From Hyalella azteca (Eukaryota > Arthropoda > Malacostraca > Amphipoda > Hyalellidae), in contig NW_025947034.1 in NCBI RefSeq assembly GCF_000764305.2, positions 62,001-126,000 on the forward strand: a DNA stretch of 64,000 bases, written 5' to 3'. Below the pieces are notes generated by a model. It made no database searches. It saw only the letters and a program-made list of their open reading frames with translations, and was not told the DNA's origin. The position numbers were made by a program, and so were the translations under genes. Positions 23,766 to 35,176 of this stretch are shown here, piece by piece (the first letter of the stretch is position 1; every line of letters starts with the position of its first letter).

Positions 23766-24095
23766 GGGAAATGAGACAGGGACCGGGAGCTGGGAATGAG
23801 GCAGGATCGGGAACTGGGAATGAGGCAGGGACAGAGAACTGGGAATGAGGCAGGGACCGGGAACTGGGAATGAGGCAGGGACCGGGAACTGGGAATGAGG
23901 CAGGGACCGGGAACTGGGAATGAGGCAGGGACCGGGAACTGGGAACGAGGCAGGGACCGGGAACTGGAAATGAGGCAGGGACCGGGAACTGGAAATGAGG
24001 CAGGGACCAGGAGCTGGGAATGAGGCTGGGACTGGGAACTGGGAATGAGGCAGGGACCGGGAACTGGGAATCAGGCAGGGACCGGGAACTGGGGT
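23766..24095. repeat. 25-bp G-rich minisatellite, about 13 copies
   Basis: The unit contains GGGACCGGGAACTGGGAATG followed by AGGCA. Period 25 is clear from matching TGAGGCAGGG at 23821, 23846 and 23871. Each unit has three GGG runs separated by loops of three, four and nine bases, so the plus strand could fold into G-quadruplexes along the array. The 193-codon minus frame (Pro/Ser/Phe/Leu-rich, 25-residue period) is a repeat by-product. Diverged GGGACTG and AATGAGAC phrases continue to about 24,350. Confidence 0.95.
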
Positions 24096-24359
24096 TGGGA
24101 CGAGCACCTTGAATGGGTCTGCACTCCTAGGGATATGGAACAAGGCTGCGGGGCTTTTGGGACTGTAAATGAGACAAGCATCTTAAATAAGACCCAACAA
24201 TTCTATGGTATTGGGGACGGTGCCGCGTGGCCATTTGACCGAAAATGAGACTAGCACCTTAGAAGAAGGGCATATCGGCGCGGGACTGGGATTATGACTG
24301 GACCTTTAATGTGTTGAAAAAGGCTAATTGGAACTGAAAATATAACTAGTACCATGAGT

Positions 24360-26520
24360 CTAAGTTGCTTTGAATGATTTAGCTGATGATATCATTTGCC
24401 AGCCAACGTATTAATACAGTATAGGAAAGGCAGCAGAAAAAGCTATTTGAAGATAGTGGAGGTAAACGAGTCGGTAGCGAAGGATAATTACTTGTTTCAT
24501 TATATTATAATTCTTCATTGCGTGAATAGAAAGACTTCCACATGCAAATAATAAAGCTTAAAACGACAGTTTGTTCTCACACTATCAACTTCAGTTGAAA
24601 TAAAGGTTTTAAAACATACATTATTTGTTCACAACAGCAGTCCTGCAACGTTTTGTCCCGATCCATGTGTATGCAACGCATGAAGCTGACAGAAACTGTC
24701 TCATCAAATCATCCAATTCTTCGATCCCGCTCTTATAGCGCGATTATTTACATTTGGGACCATCACAGGAGCGCAAAATGCGTGTCGCGACACTCGGACT
24801 TGCATTAGCAGCCAAACTTCCCTATTGGACACAAACTCGCACAAACTCTCTTCGTTCCGGCGCAGTCCAAATTGTATTCAAGTTGCCGCCGAGTCGAGAT
24901 TGAAACGAGCAGCAATAGGCGATATTGGCAATCCTGAGGGGAATGCAAATTTAAGTGAGTCACTTCCCTTGAATTGGTGAATCTAGAGCAATATATACGG
25001 AAAGCACTTAAATAGCATACACAGAATGAATTGCTGTCTTAAAACCATATTGATTAATTAACAAATTCAAGGTAGGGCGCATAATGTTCAGGGTAATTCT
25101 GTATCGACCAATTCATCCCATTTATTTTACATCGCCTGATGCGAGACTAAAATTCTATAAACAGTAACTTAAACATTCAAATCTCATCATTTTAGATAAG
25201 TAAACGAATCGGCAAACCCACGCCAGGATAAAAATAAAATGCTGCGACAGTAATTTTGCTCCAACCTTATGGATGGCGTAAAAATATATTCAAGGTACGC
25301 AACGCAACTCATGAAAACTGTAAAAAAAATTTACCATTCCAAGTTTGCTTCAATACTCGTTGCTTAGCATATTATTTGCACCGAAATTTGGGATGCAAGT
25401 TTTTCGAATCAGCGCAAATTACATTAAAATCGTTCGTTAAATCAAACAGATTGGACAGTTTTCGACTACATAAGAATTGGAAAGACAGATATAAGTTATA
25501 TAAGAGTTTGATTATTTTACATGATTCTGTTTTGTTTGAGTAATTTACATAATCGATGCGTGATCATGACTGAAATGATTCCATTCTTAATTTAGTACAC
25601 AATAAAAATCGAAGTGGTCTTTATATCTGGGCATATACGATAGGAGCCTTAAAGTGAGAATTTTTGCAATTTGACTAATCATTTTTTTCGTTGCTTCTGC
25701 CAAAGGTTCAAAAATCGAGACCGTGGCGCCTAGCTGTGCTCACCATTTTATGATCTTATAGCTTCCCATTGATTCACAACTTATTTTTTGCAGTTCCTAA
25801 TCAATAGCAGTTTGTAAAGCTTCCTCGAGACGCTATACACTCTGAATTGGAATTTTTACGCTGTATCTTCTCACTAAATGGGGTTCCGTCGCAAGTGGTA
25901 TTTACTCAAATTAAGAATTTTTTTTAGCAATTTTTTGAGGTTGTTTCTAAACGTGACAATAGGAATGCTGTTTATTGTTCTTTTCCTTACTTTGGTCCCG
26001 CTTCTGAGACTATGGGTAAAAAGTCGAAAACTTTGTTCTTTAAAAACCTCTCATATGTAAATCTTTATATATTAGCTACTGGTGAACAATTTTAAAATTA
26101 TTTTTTACGTATAATGATATACTCTCTGTTCTTACGCGATCGTAGATGTTTATCGATTAATATAGTTGTGCGAAGTGCGCATATCTGCGTATGTCGGTAT
26201 TACATGAAGCAATTTGTATACGAGGCTGGCGGAGCATAAGGGAAGGAGTTCTAGAACAGGAAACCGGCTTGCGCTTCCACCTAATTCAGCGGTACGCGTT
26301 GATGTCGAGCAGTGCAACGTCCCGGTATCCGTTATAGTGATTTTAGAGTTTTAGTCTACAGAACCGGAGTTTCTGACCAGTGAATTTTAGAGACCCTGTA
26401 TATTTTTAAACAAAAGCCAAGTTTAAATGCCGCCTAGAGTTTGTAACACTTCGAAATTGTGAACAGATAGGTTTTTTCCTTCCTTCATTTCATATCTTCA
26501 ATGTGAATTTTAGTTTGCTA
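24360..26520. other. Mostly unique stretch; no convincing gene
   Basis: A G/C-richer segment at 24,700-24,960 contains a short frame from ATG at 24778 (MRVATLGLALAAKLPYWTQ...) that stops after about 42 codons, and a donor-like AA|GTGAGT near 24,955. A 95-codon frame at 25256-25543 (KSFVKSNRLDSFRLHKNWKD...) reads protein-like but matches no family I know. Neither is supported by splice or domain evidence. Confidence 0.3.
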
Positions 26521-26529
26521 ATAGTTTTT

Positions 26530-26672
26530 ACATGCGTTTTAAGTTTTTGATAATAAACGTTTTGATACTGATAATTTTGTTTTGTTTTGATACTGATGAT
26601 AATAAACGTTTTGATAATGAACGTTTGATTTTGATAAACGTTTTGATAATAAACGTTTTGATAAACGTTTTC
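26530..26672. repeat. Short irregular repeat of AATAAACGTTTTGAT
   Basis: AAACGTTTTGATA recurs at least six times with spacings of about 12-27 bases. The AAACGTTT core is palindromic. Minus frames across it (QNVYYQNVY...) are artefacts. Confidence 0.75.
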
Positions 26673-28600
26673 TCTCAAAAGAAATCGTAAAATTTTTGGA
26701 TGTTTTATTTGCAGTTAAATTCTTGAATAACTTGCGATTCAAGCGATCATGTGATTTTAATACTTCCTACAGACGAATTTAAAACATATCGACAAAATCC
26801 TCGATGAACCATCGATAACGGCTTTGTAGACTGACTCAGCGTCTTCAATCACAATATTGCATGTCTTTATTTGGCTCCTCTAGCCCAGCTCATGTCGTTC
26901 TGTTTGCTTTCTTCCACAGCAATTCTGTAAGTAGATCCTCAGCTCGGTTAGATCGGTCGGCTGTGAGTCTCTAACTACAACAACGCAGGTCTGGGGATTT
27001 TTAGAGCGCCTTTGTTCGTTCTGCTCGACACCTTTAATTAGGGCTTTCTAATTCTAATTAATCGCATATACTTATGCTAGGATATTCTGCCCGGTGTCTC
27101 CAATCTCAATTTTGAAGCCGTTCATCCCGTTCAGATATTATTGTAAGAATTGACTGCATCCTTCACAATCGAAGGCCATTCAGTGCTTTGGTTGAGCAGC
27201 ATTTTTGCTTCGTGGACTACTTAAGGCTGGTGTATTCGAGGCCAGGATATTTCAAGAGGTCCAGAACGTCGGGCCATACAGAACGCCTGGACGCTCCATT
27301 GCAATCGCCCAGAAGATGTTTGCTTCACCGATTTCACTCTTAAATTTATCCTTCGTCTCCTTTTTTTCCTCTGGTTCCATTATATCATTCCGAAAGGCAT
27401 TTGCCTCGCTGAACTCATTCCAGTGATGGTTGACCGTTCCTTAGACCCTCTGAGCTCTCTCGACTTCTTTCTTCGATCGCTTCACCGTTACAAATTTAGC
27501 TTTGCTTCAAAGTTGGCCGATAAAGCCTGTCTGCCAATCTTTTGTAGGTCAGATCTTTCATTTCGTAGACATCTATTCAAAACTGTTGCACGGTATCGCC
27601 TGCAATTAGGATTTTTAAGTAAATTTCATCGCCCGAAATATATTCAAGTTGTATAAAACTCGAATGTGAATAAGTTTCTTTATCTATTAGATAAATCAGT
27701 AAATAATAATAGATTACTCATTTTTCTCGGATTGCCGTTGATCAACTCATAATCCACTTGGAAAATTTATTATTTGAGATCGTAGCTGCTCGAAGATCTG
27801 ATGTTAGCTTGCAAAGAAAACATTTCGCTTTGTGCTCCCTCCGTCGATCTCATAATGTAGGCAAACGAATGTGCCGCATTTAGAAGTAAATTTATTAGAA
27901 GCTTTCGAGAGAAGAATTAAGATACTTTTCCCAAATTAATATAATTTGAAATGTATTACTTTGTATAATTTTTTAAAGCACGAAGAATGCTGATATAATT
28001 GTAATTAATTTTGAAACTAGCATGCATTGTTATGCCTACATTCAACATGATGACGTGATCTCCCTCTGGGAAGCTACAAGCAAAGTAAAGCAGTGGAATC
28101 CTTCGCGTAAATAATAGATCTGATTAAAGAAGTTGCAATATTTTTTTATGGGTGCAATAATGAACGTTTCTTCTGATCGGCTGCAGAAACGATGAACTTC
28201 CTTCCGATTGAGTTAACACAACCCGAACTAACTGATCAAATCAGCATCTCTTGAACAAGGATAGATTCAAGAATTTTTCAAATCATCGAAACAACGTTAT
28301 TGCTTTCAATTATTTTTAGTGCCGTGCAATAATTACTAGTGTATAAAACAACACAAAAAACAGGTCGAACACTCAAAATCGTTTCGTTATATAATATTGA
28401 GATGACCTAGACATCCCGTCAGTGCCGAAATATATAATTTACTATAGTATATATTCATCCCTCTGGTTCAATTGCCACCAGTGCTGAATTATTATATTTT
28501 GCACTTTTCTGTGATTTTTCAAAACTCAAAAGAAAACGCCACTCAGAAACGGCTATAATCTATGTTACATTGTATAGAAGTTTGTAATTTGATAGCGTAC

Positions 28601-28667
28601 TTACCTAACCTACTCGTATGGTTTAAAAGAGACTAACCTAACCGACTCGTACCGTTTAAAAGAGACT
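28601..28667. repeat. 33-bp tandem duplication
   Basis: Two adjacent copies of a unit containing ACCTAACC(T/G)ACTCGTA and GGTTTAAAAGAGAC or CGTTTAAAAGAGAC. It contains the CCTAACC motif, also seen at 50.7 kb. Confidence 0.85.
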
Positions 28668-28875
28668 ACAATATTAGACGCCTGTGATTGAATTGCGATT
28701 CGTTCATTTGGCTAAGGTGGTTGAGTCATTACCAAGCGCATTATTCACAAGAAAACAGTATTACCGCTTTAAAATACATCATAAAAGATCTGATGACGGA
28801 GTTGCATGAGCTTATATACGCCGAATCCAATTCATGGCACATATTACGGTCGGCAATACGTTTCTGATACTCGCC

Positions 28876-28910
28876 GTTTATTGATACTCGCCACGATAGT
28901 ATCAATAAAC
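28876..28910. repeat. Perfect 13-bp hairpin
   Basis: GTTTATTGATACT at 28876-28888 pairs exactly with AGTATCAATAAAC at 28898-28910, with a nine-base loop. Confidence 0.83.
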
Positions 28911-30548
28911 CACGCTATACGTGTTAGTCAGTACACTGTGATCCTTAACTTTGTATCAAACCTATATTAACGAGCAAATTGTGCCTCATTTGATTTTGTT
29001 TCGTGTTACAAGTGCTATTGTTATCCTTAAAAATAAGCTTAACTTTCAATAAAATCGGCCTCTTGAATAACTCGAAGCAAAAAGTGTCAGTGTTGATAAT
29101 TACGTACCAATTTACGTACCAAAGAGGAATTAGCCGCAGTGCAGGAGTCTGTTGTTTCTAATGTTTAGGGTTGATGTGTGGCAGTTCTGTGATGACAACC
29201 TTTGATCGTAGCAGAATCTTGGGTAAGTAACGCACTTCTGTGATATTCCAAATTGTAACTTTCCAAGGATTGCTAAGATTTAAGAGAACCGTTTCGTTTG
29301 GCAACCTGTTTGTCCATTTCAATCCGCTATAATCTCTAACTGCTTGTTACAGATAATAGAAAATTATAGATTATATAAAACAGTTGCTTCTTTTTCTCAA
29401 AGACTTTTTATGTATTAATTTTTTAAGCAGGTATAAATAATTAGTCATATTAACCCTATTAGGCAGAACATACTTCATTAAAACACCTGCCGGAGCTCAT
29501 GGTGCATGACGGATCTCCCATTGGTCCAGGCATAACTCGAGATCCTTGACTAAGTTTGTACACACTAGAGCTCATGTAGTGCTCTTGACAGAGCTTATGG
29601 TTCATGGCTGACCTCACTCTCGGTAGAAAATTCAGCGCAATTCACCGGCGTTATAAAACAGTGATACGGGTTTCTGTCATGAAGCTATGCACGTATATGC
29701 AGCTGTGAATTTAGGCACGTTCATCTGTTTGAAAATAAGCTCAAGCTTTCATGCACATCACGCCTATTTCATCCTCAGCATTCAACAGCCGGTTCACCAA
29801 TCTGGGGGCAGACATTATCAAGCAACTACAATGCAGAGGCTGAGGTACGCCGTTCGTAGCTATTGTCGCACTGCAAGATTCCATATCTTCCTAAAAGACA
29901 TTTGTTACGTCTCATAAACATAAGTGCTTGAACAATATTTTGAGTTCAACGTACGTACTCATCTTACAGATTCTAAATTATCCAATCCATTTACCAAGCC
30001 AGACTATTTATCGAGAATGCGAGTGTGTGACGGTGTAGTTGGAAGCTACATCAGAAATACGCGACGCTCATGTCCGGTGCTCATACGCTGCCGCTCTCAT
30101 GGACCATAGACTAATAATGGGCCGCTCTGGTGGACCACAGTCACAGAATAATTTTCTAATATTAAATCTTTGAAAGTGACTGTGTAGTAAGGTTTAATTG
30201 GGATAATAATATCCAACAAATTAGTACAGGATATTACAAAGCTGCAGGCACTCTGAGGCATATGCTGCCGTACAGTAAGTTCTGATTTTATCAGTTTCAT
30301 CTGATCTCAGTTGAGCCGTCTTCAGAAATGGGGAAGAGGTAACGAAATTTACGCGCATATGCTCAAAGCCATGACTCGTAAAATTTTAACAGAATAAACA
30401 CCCAGGAGCCGTGTGGTGCAGCTGCATGAATGAGCTCTTTCCTCTTATAATAAGCCCAACTAACATAACTCGGCGCTGCACAATTATTGCAGGTGACTAT
30501 CGAAACCACTCCGTCTATTTTACAACACTTCTCTTTAACTTCACTTCT

Positions 30549-30930
30549 TGTTTGTCTGTCTGTTTGTCTGTCTGTCTGCTACAAATCTTGTAATCAAAAT
30601 TTAATACACTTCTACTTATCCTATCGATCTGAAATTTTGCCAACTTGTGTAAAGTTGGAGACAATGCATGAATCAAATGTCAAAATAAATGATTTTAGAA
30701 ATTAAAAACAATTTTTTTTTTCAATATTAAAAAAATTGAAAAAATAATTTCGTCAGCTACAAATCTTATAACTGATATTTGACACACTTTTACCTGTCTA
30801 ATTGATCTGAAATTTTGCACACTGGTGTGAAATCAGAGGCAATGCACGAATCAATTGACAGAATAAATAATTTTGAAAAAAATGTATATATTAAAAAAAT
30901 TTTATATATATTTAAAAAATTGAAAAGGTA
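30549..30930. repeat. (CTGT)n tract followed by a 178-bp tandem duplication
   Basis: A GTCTGTCTGTTTGTCTGTCT microsatellite (30549-30577) is directly followed by GCTACAAATCTTGTAAT at 30578. A related copy, GCTACAAATCTTATAACT, starts at 30756. Both copies continue with GATCTGAAATTTTGC and a GAATCAA...AATAAAT segment, giving two diverged tandem copies. This looks like part of an interspersed repeat family, but no terminal inverted repeats are visible. Confidence 0.7.
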
Positions 30931-33680
30931 ATTTTTTTAATTTTCGAAAATTAGATGAGAAATTCATTGTACATCTGTAAGATTGGAGATACTGGATTCT
31001 TTGGAAGTGTTGTCTTTAAAAAGTAATTTTTAAACGTATATTATTTCAAGTTATATCAGTTATCCACCAACCCGTAATACTTCCAGTCATTCGTTGGCTC
31101 ACAACCATACGACGATCGCACCTTTTCATGGTCGTGAAAAAGCGCGGTATTGAAATCTTCCAAGAAAGTCTTTCTATGTCATCTACCACGCTGTTGAATC
31201 AACGAATCGACCGTGACTAGTCTCTCAATTTTGATGGGAAGATAAGAAAAGCTGTGTATCGCGAGTAATACCTACTTGACGGCAAGAGGCCGATGGGAGG
31301 CACTGAATAGACCATCGAGTGAGTTAAGTCACGACCCGTGCGAGATTCGTTCGCGTTTCGCCAGGTCACAGGAAGACACGCGGTGCACACTTTTCTAAAA
31401 AAAATTTGATGGAAGCGAGCATTATTCTCAGCTTATTATTTTAGACAAAAATTTAGGTTATCTTATTTTATTTTGATAAATTTTACCGAAGTGTAAGCCA
31501 TAAAAATTCTGCTATACCCTAATCTTTCCTTGTTTCGCTGCAAGAAGTCCATTCTTAATAATTAAGTTATAAGACACTACATGTACAGCAATAAATTTGC
31601 ATCTTTAACAAATGTAGGGAAGGAACTTGTATCCACATTTCTTCACAACCTAACTTTGTTGCGCTGCCTGCGTGATAACACTCGCGGTATTTAGAAAAGA
31701 TTTCCTCTTGCCAACATTTGTTGCAGATCTTTGCGTCCCTGGCCCAAGTAAAGCCTGGCAAACAACAGCTAGGCGTGGCAACAAACTTTATTAGGTGCCT
31801 TAAAGCCTTAAAGGAGCCCATGGCTCCTTGAATAACACCTTAAGCTTTCAAAGGCCACACTGCCACAGGGCGGCGACCTGAGCGATGACTCTTAGTCTAA
31901 GGGACACACTACAATGTATTTAACGTATTGATGCTGGACGCGTTTGTTTTTGTGGCACCTGAAAGAACTTCAATGCGACGCGTGATGAGCTTTCTGTAGT
32001 TATGGATTCAATGCAACGCGTGGAATTCAGACGTTACAGCGAAAAGGCTTCTTCAAGGAAGAAAAATACAAGTGTTCTTTACAAGCATCCAAATTGCTGC
32101 ATGACAAAAAATTATTGTCTTGTTTTCGTCCTTCAAATTCCATGATTTTTTAGGAAATTAGAGCAAATATTGGGTTTGATATGTTTCCAATGTTCGAGTA
32201 TAGAGTTTAAAGTTTTCTGAGAGATCCTCTTCGCGTTACGCTTGAGAACTTGTGCCTGCGCACACACTTCTTTAGCTACGCCTTACGAGACCATGAACGA
32301 CCTGTTTCCATTCACTCGAGTGCAATTGGACCTCAAGTGTGTGTTAAGAAGTGGTCGAATTTCAGCGAAATCCTCTCCACTGTGAAACTTCGCATGCATA
32401 TAAGCAATCGAACACATCGATGTTACCTCTCGTACGTCTGTTTTTCTGAACCTGAGCAAGACATCTTCACAACGTCCCCCTTAATACATTCATAAATGAA
32501 TGTAATTATCTGAATGATAATCTTAATTTGTTGCAGATAAGTTTTAAAATTTTGGTGTAGATTATTAGCAGATGACTCGTTCAAGCAACTGCCGTCTCGT
32601 ATATGTTTCCAGTGACAATTGCGATACTGGATGCGACTCAACAGGCTCTTCACAATCCTGATTGAAAACTACTCCTCATAAACTAATATAACTTCTCCTA
32701 ATTCTTCTAGCACAACATTCTCATCTCAAAGGAATTGGACGTTTCACCTGCTAAGAGATGAACTGCTTGCCATATTAGATTAGCCGCGTTGTAATCAAAA
32801 TTTTCGAATTTAACTGCATCACAATAAATTTTTTTAATATTTTCTAAAATTCTGTCAATCCTTCCTTTTCAGTATCTTAGAACTGGCTTGCCAATTGTAC
32901 GGAGGCTTGTCTATCCTTTATTTATTGCAGAAGAGAGACGACGGAACCTACACAGGGAAATTTTTCCGGTAGCTACGTGCACAATAACGCCTGGAATGCC
33001 TGATCCGTGGCTTCATCGCATCGATGTCGACCAATTTCTCACAAATTAGAAACAAAAGTTGTTGCATGTTATTGGCAGTACTAAATAATCCTCACGTCAA
33101 GTATAAATCACTTAAATATCTGCAAAATATACCTGATCAAAAAAGCATTATGTATAAAGATGTTTGAGTACATTTAACAAAAATTACTGAAAGGTAGATG
33201 GAGACAAACACATGAAAGTTTAGTCGTGTCCAACTCAAATCTTACTTTTTTGTTAAAAACTAAAAGCATTCATAGTTGATACTATGGCATCACGGTATTA
33301 TGATTAGGATAACTTAATTATGGAGATAAAAACCAGTTTTGCTGTTGTCTTTCTACAATTAAGTCGACTGCGACTGCAGAGTTTTCAACATAATAGGTGT
33401 TCCCTGGTAATACGCAGCATTCCTTGAAACGTAACAAGTATGCAATGTATTCTCCCTTTAGATGTACTAACTTTGAAGAAGTGTATAAAACGCAAATTAT
33501 TCACAATAATATATAATATAAGATGCTTCGTTATCGTGATAGTGAACCTTAAATATTTAAAGATTCCAGAGATATTACCTGCTTTCTGATTTACGAAAAT
33601 CGTTTAATTACTACTGCTCAGTTCAGCGGGTATACATAGTTTGTGAACATCTCTGACTTGATATTTCGATAAAAAACGTT
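30931..33680. other. No gene recognised
   Basis: A moderately G/C-rich patch at 31,070-31,400 and an 84-codon minus frame at 31567-31821 (GFTWARDAKICNKCWQEEI...) match nothing I recognise. An eight-bp palindrome, AAGGAGCC-CAT-GGCTCCTT, lies near 31,810. No array is present. Confidence 0.45.
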
Positions 33681-33697
33681 CCCAGCAGGCATTCGGT

Positions 33698-34202
33698 GGT
33701 TGAATCAACGTTGAATCAACTACGCATTACGACATTGAGATCGGGATGAAAGGAGGTTTAGAATGAAAATTGAAGCAACATCTTTCATGCAACGTCGTAC
33801 TGACGTTACAATTCAACGTTGAATCAATGTTGCTACTACGACGTTGCTGCAACGTTGAATTTTATGGTTGAATCGACGTCGAATCAAGTACACATTACGA
33901 CATTGATATCGGGGTGAAAGGAGGTTTAGAATGGAAATTGAAGCAACATCTTTCGTGCAACGTCGTACTGACGTTACAATGCAACGTTGAATCGATGTTG
34001 CTACTACGACGTTGTTGCAACGTTGAATTCTATGGTTGAATCGACGTTGAAACAACTACGCATTACGACATTGAGATCGAAGTGAAAATAGGTTTAGAAT
34101 GAAAATTGAAGCAACGTCTCTCATGAAACGTCGTACTGACGTTACAATGCAACGTTGAATCAATGTTACTACTAAGACATTGCTGCAACGTCAAATTCTC
34201 TA
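33698..34202. repeat. 168-bp tandem repeat, three copies
   Basis: Copies begin at GGTTGAATC: 33698, 33866 and 34034. Each contains ACATTGA(G/T)ATCG, TAGAATG(A/G)AAATTGAAGCAAC, CGTCGTACTGACGTTACAA and several CAACGTTGAA palindromes. Copies differ by scattered substitutions. The 80-codon minus frame is a by-product. Confidence 0.93.
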
Positions 34203-34235
34203 ATTGAATCAACGTTGAAGAACCAACCTGTTTTT

Positions 34236-34312
34236 CGTCCGTGGCAGGATTCGAACCCGGGATCGCTGGAGACCGCGCGACGCCTTAGCAACCTTGACCA
34301 CGGCAGCTCGCG
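34236..34312 (-). tRNA. tRNA-like module (pseudo-tRNA or SINE head) inside the composite element
   Basis: On the minus strand, a B-box GGTTCGAATCC at 34247-34257 is a perfect match to the T-arm consensus, and an A-box match TGGTCAAGGTTG lies at 34289-34300, with TAAGGCGTCGCGCG between. The T stem forms four of five pairs. The acceptor arms do not pair well, and the anticodon stem (GTCGC/GCGAT) would close a ten-base loop, so this is not a normal functional tRNA. It looks like an RNA polymerase III promoter unit of tRNA origin. No comparable sequence lies in the flanking repeat units. Confidence 0.6.
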
Positions 34313-34339
34313 TGCATGAGCAATAGAAATAAGCTAAAA

Positions 34340-35150
34340 TTTAAAAATAAATAAACATTCAACGTACCAATATCGACATTGTTTCAACGTTGAAATAAGG
34401 TTGTTTTACTTCTGCTCTAGTTTTGGTCAGATTTCTACGTTGATCGGATGTTTAATTTAGGTTGTTCAGAATTTCAACCTAAAATCAACATTGATTGAAC
34501 GTTTAAAAATAAATAAACATTCAACGTACCAATATCGACATTGTTTTAACGTTGAAATAAGGTTGTTTTACGTCTGTTCTAGTTTTGGTCAGATTTCGAC
34601 ATTGATCGGACGTTTAATTTTGGTTGTTCAGCACTTCAACCTGATATCAACATTGATTCAACGTTTAAAAATAAATAAACATTCAACGTACCAATATCGA
34701 CGTTGTTTCAACGTTGAAATAAGGTTGTTTTACGTCCCTTCTAGTGTTAGTCAGATTTCGACGTTGATATGACGTTTAATTTTGGTTGTTCAGCACTTCA
34801 ACCTGAAATCAACATTGATTCAACGTTTAAAAATTAGTAAACATTCAACGTACCAATATCGAGGCTATTTCCACGTTGAAATAAGATTGTTTTACATCCG
34901 TTCTAGTTTTGATCAGATTTCGACGTTGATTGGACGTATAATTTGGGTTGTTCAGCATCTCAACCTGATATTAACATTGATTCTACGTTTAAAAATTAGT
35001 ATAAATTCAACGTACCAATATCGACGTTACTTCAACGTTGGAATAAGGTTGTTTTACGTCCCTTCTAGTGTTGGTCAGATTTCGACGTAGATATGACGTT
35101 TAATTTTGGTTGTTAAAAATTTCAACCTGAAATCAACCAATAATCAACGT
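34340..35150. repeat. 162-bp tandem repeat, five copies
   Basis: Copies begin at TTTAAAAAT: 34340, 34502, 34664, 34826 and 34988, an exact 162-bp period. Each contains CATTCAACGTACCAATATCG, TTTCAACGTTGAAATAAG, TTGTTTTAC and TTCAACCTGA(A/T)ATCAAC. The period is 54 codons, so plus frames of 93 and 102 codons stay open across copies. These are repeat artefacts. Confidence 0.95.
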
Positions 35151-35176
35151 TGTTTCAACGTCAGATGCCTGCTGGG

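Larger units (their letters stand above)
26673..30540. other. Unique A/T-rich stretch; small duplication and hairpin
   Basis: No gene recognised. Contains a 33-bp direct duplication at 28601-28667 (ACCTAACC...TTTAAAAGAGAC) and the hairpin at 28876-28910. The plus strand is pyrimidine-rich at 27,280-27,560. Related GAGCTCATG/GAGCTTATGG phrases recur at 29,490-29,620. Confidence 0.45.
33681..35176. mobile_element. 1.5-kb composite inverted-repeat element with two internal satellite-like arrays
   Basis: The ends are exact inverted repeats, CCCAGCAGGCAT at 33681-33692 and ATGCCTGCTGGG at 35165-35176, and subterminal sequence is also related in inverted orientation (GTTGAA(A/T)CAACGTTGA). The interior consists of three tandem 168-bp units (33698-34202), a tRNA-like segment, and five tandem 162-bp units (34340-35150). 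Both arrays are rich in the palindrome CAACGTTG. There is no transposase, so it is non-autonomous. The flanks (CGTT on the left, TTAA on the right) do not give a clear duplication, and I do not assign a superfamily. Confidence 0.85.

Noticed and set aside
23562..24143. 193-codon minus-strand frame rich in Pro, Ser, Phe and Leu
   Set aside because: It lies across the 25-bp minisatellite. Its 25-residue periodicity is three turns of the DNA repeat, so it is a by-product and not a Pro-rich protein gene.
24778..24906. Short frame MRVATLGLALAAKLPYWTQ resembling a signal peptide
   Set aside because: It stops after about 42 codons, and neither promoter nor second exon can be shown.
34491..35090. 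Plus frames of 93 and 102 codons with repeated KHSTYQYR segments
   Set aside because: They follow the 162-bp repeat (54 codons) inside the composite transposon; no gene inferred.
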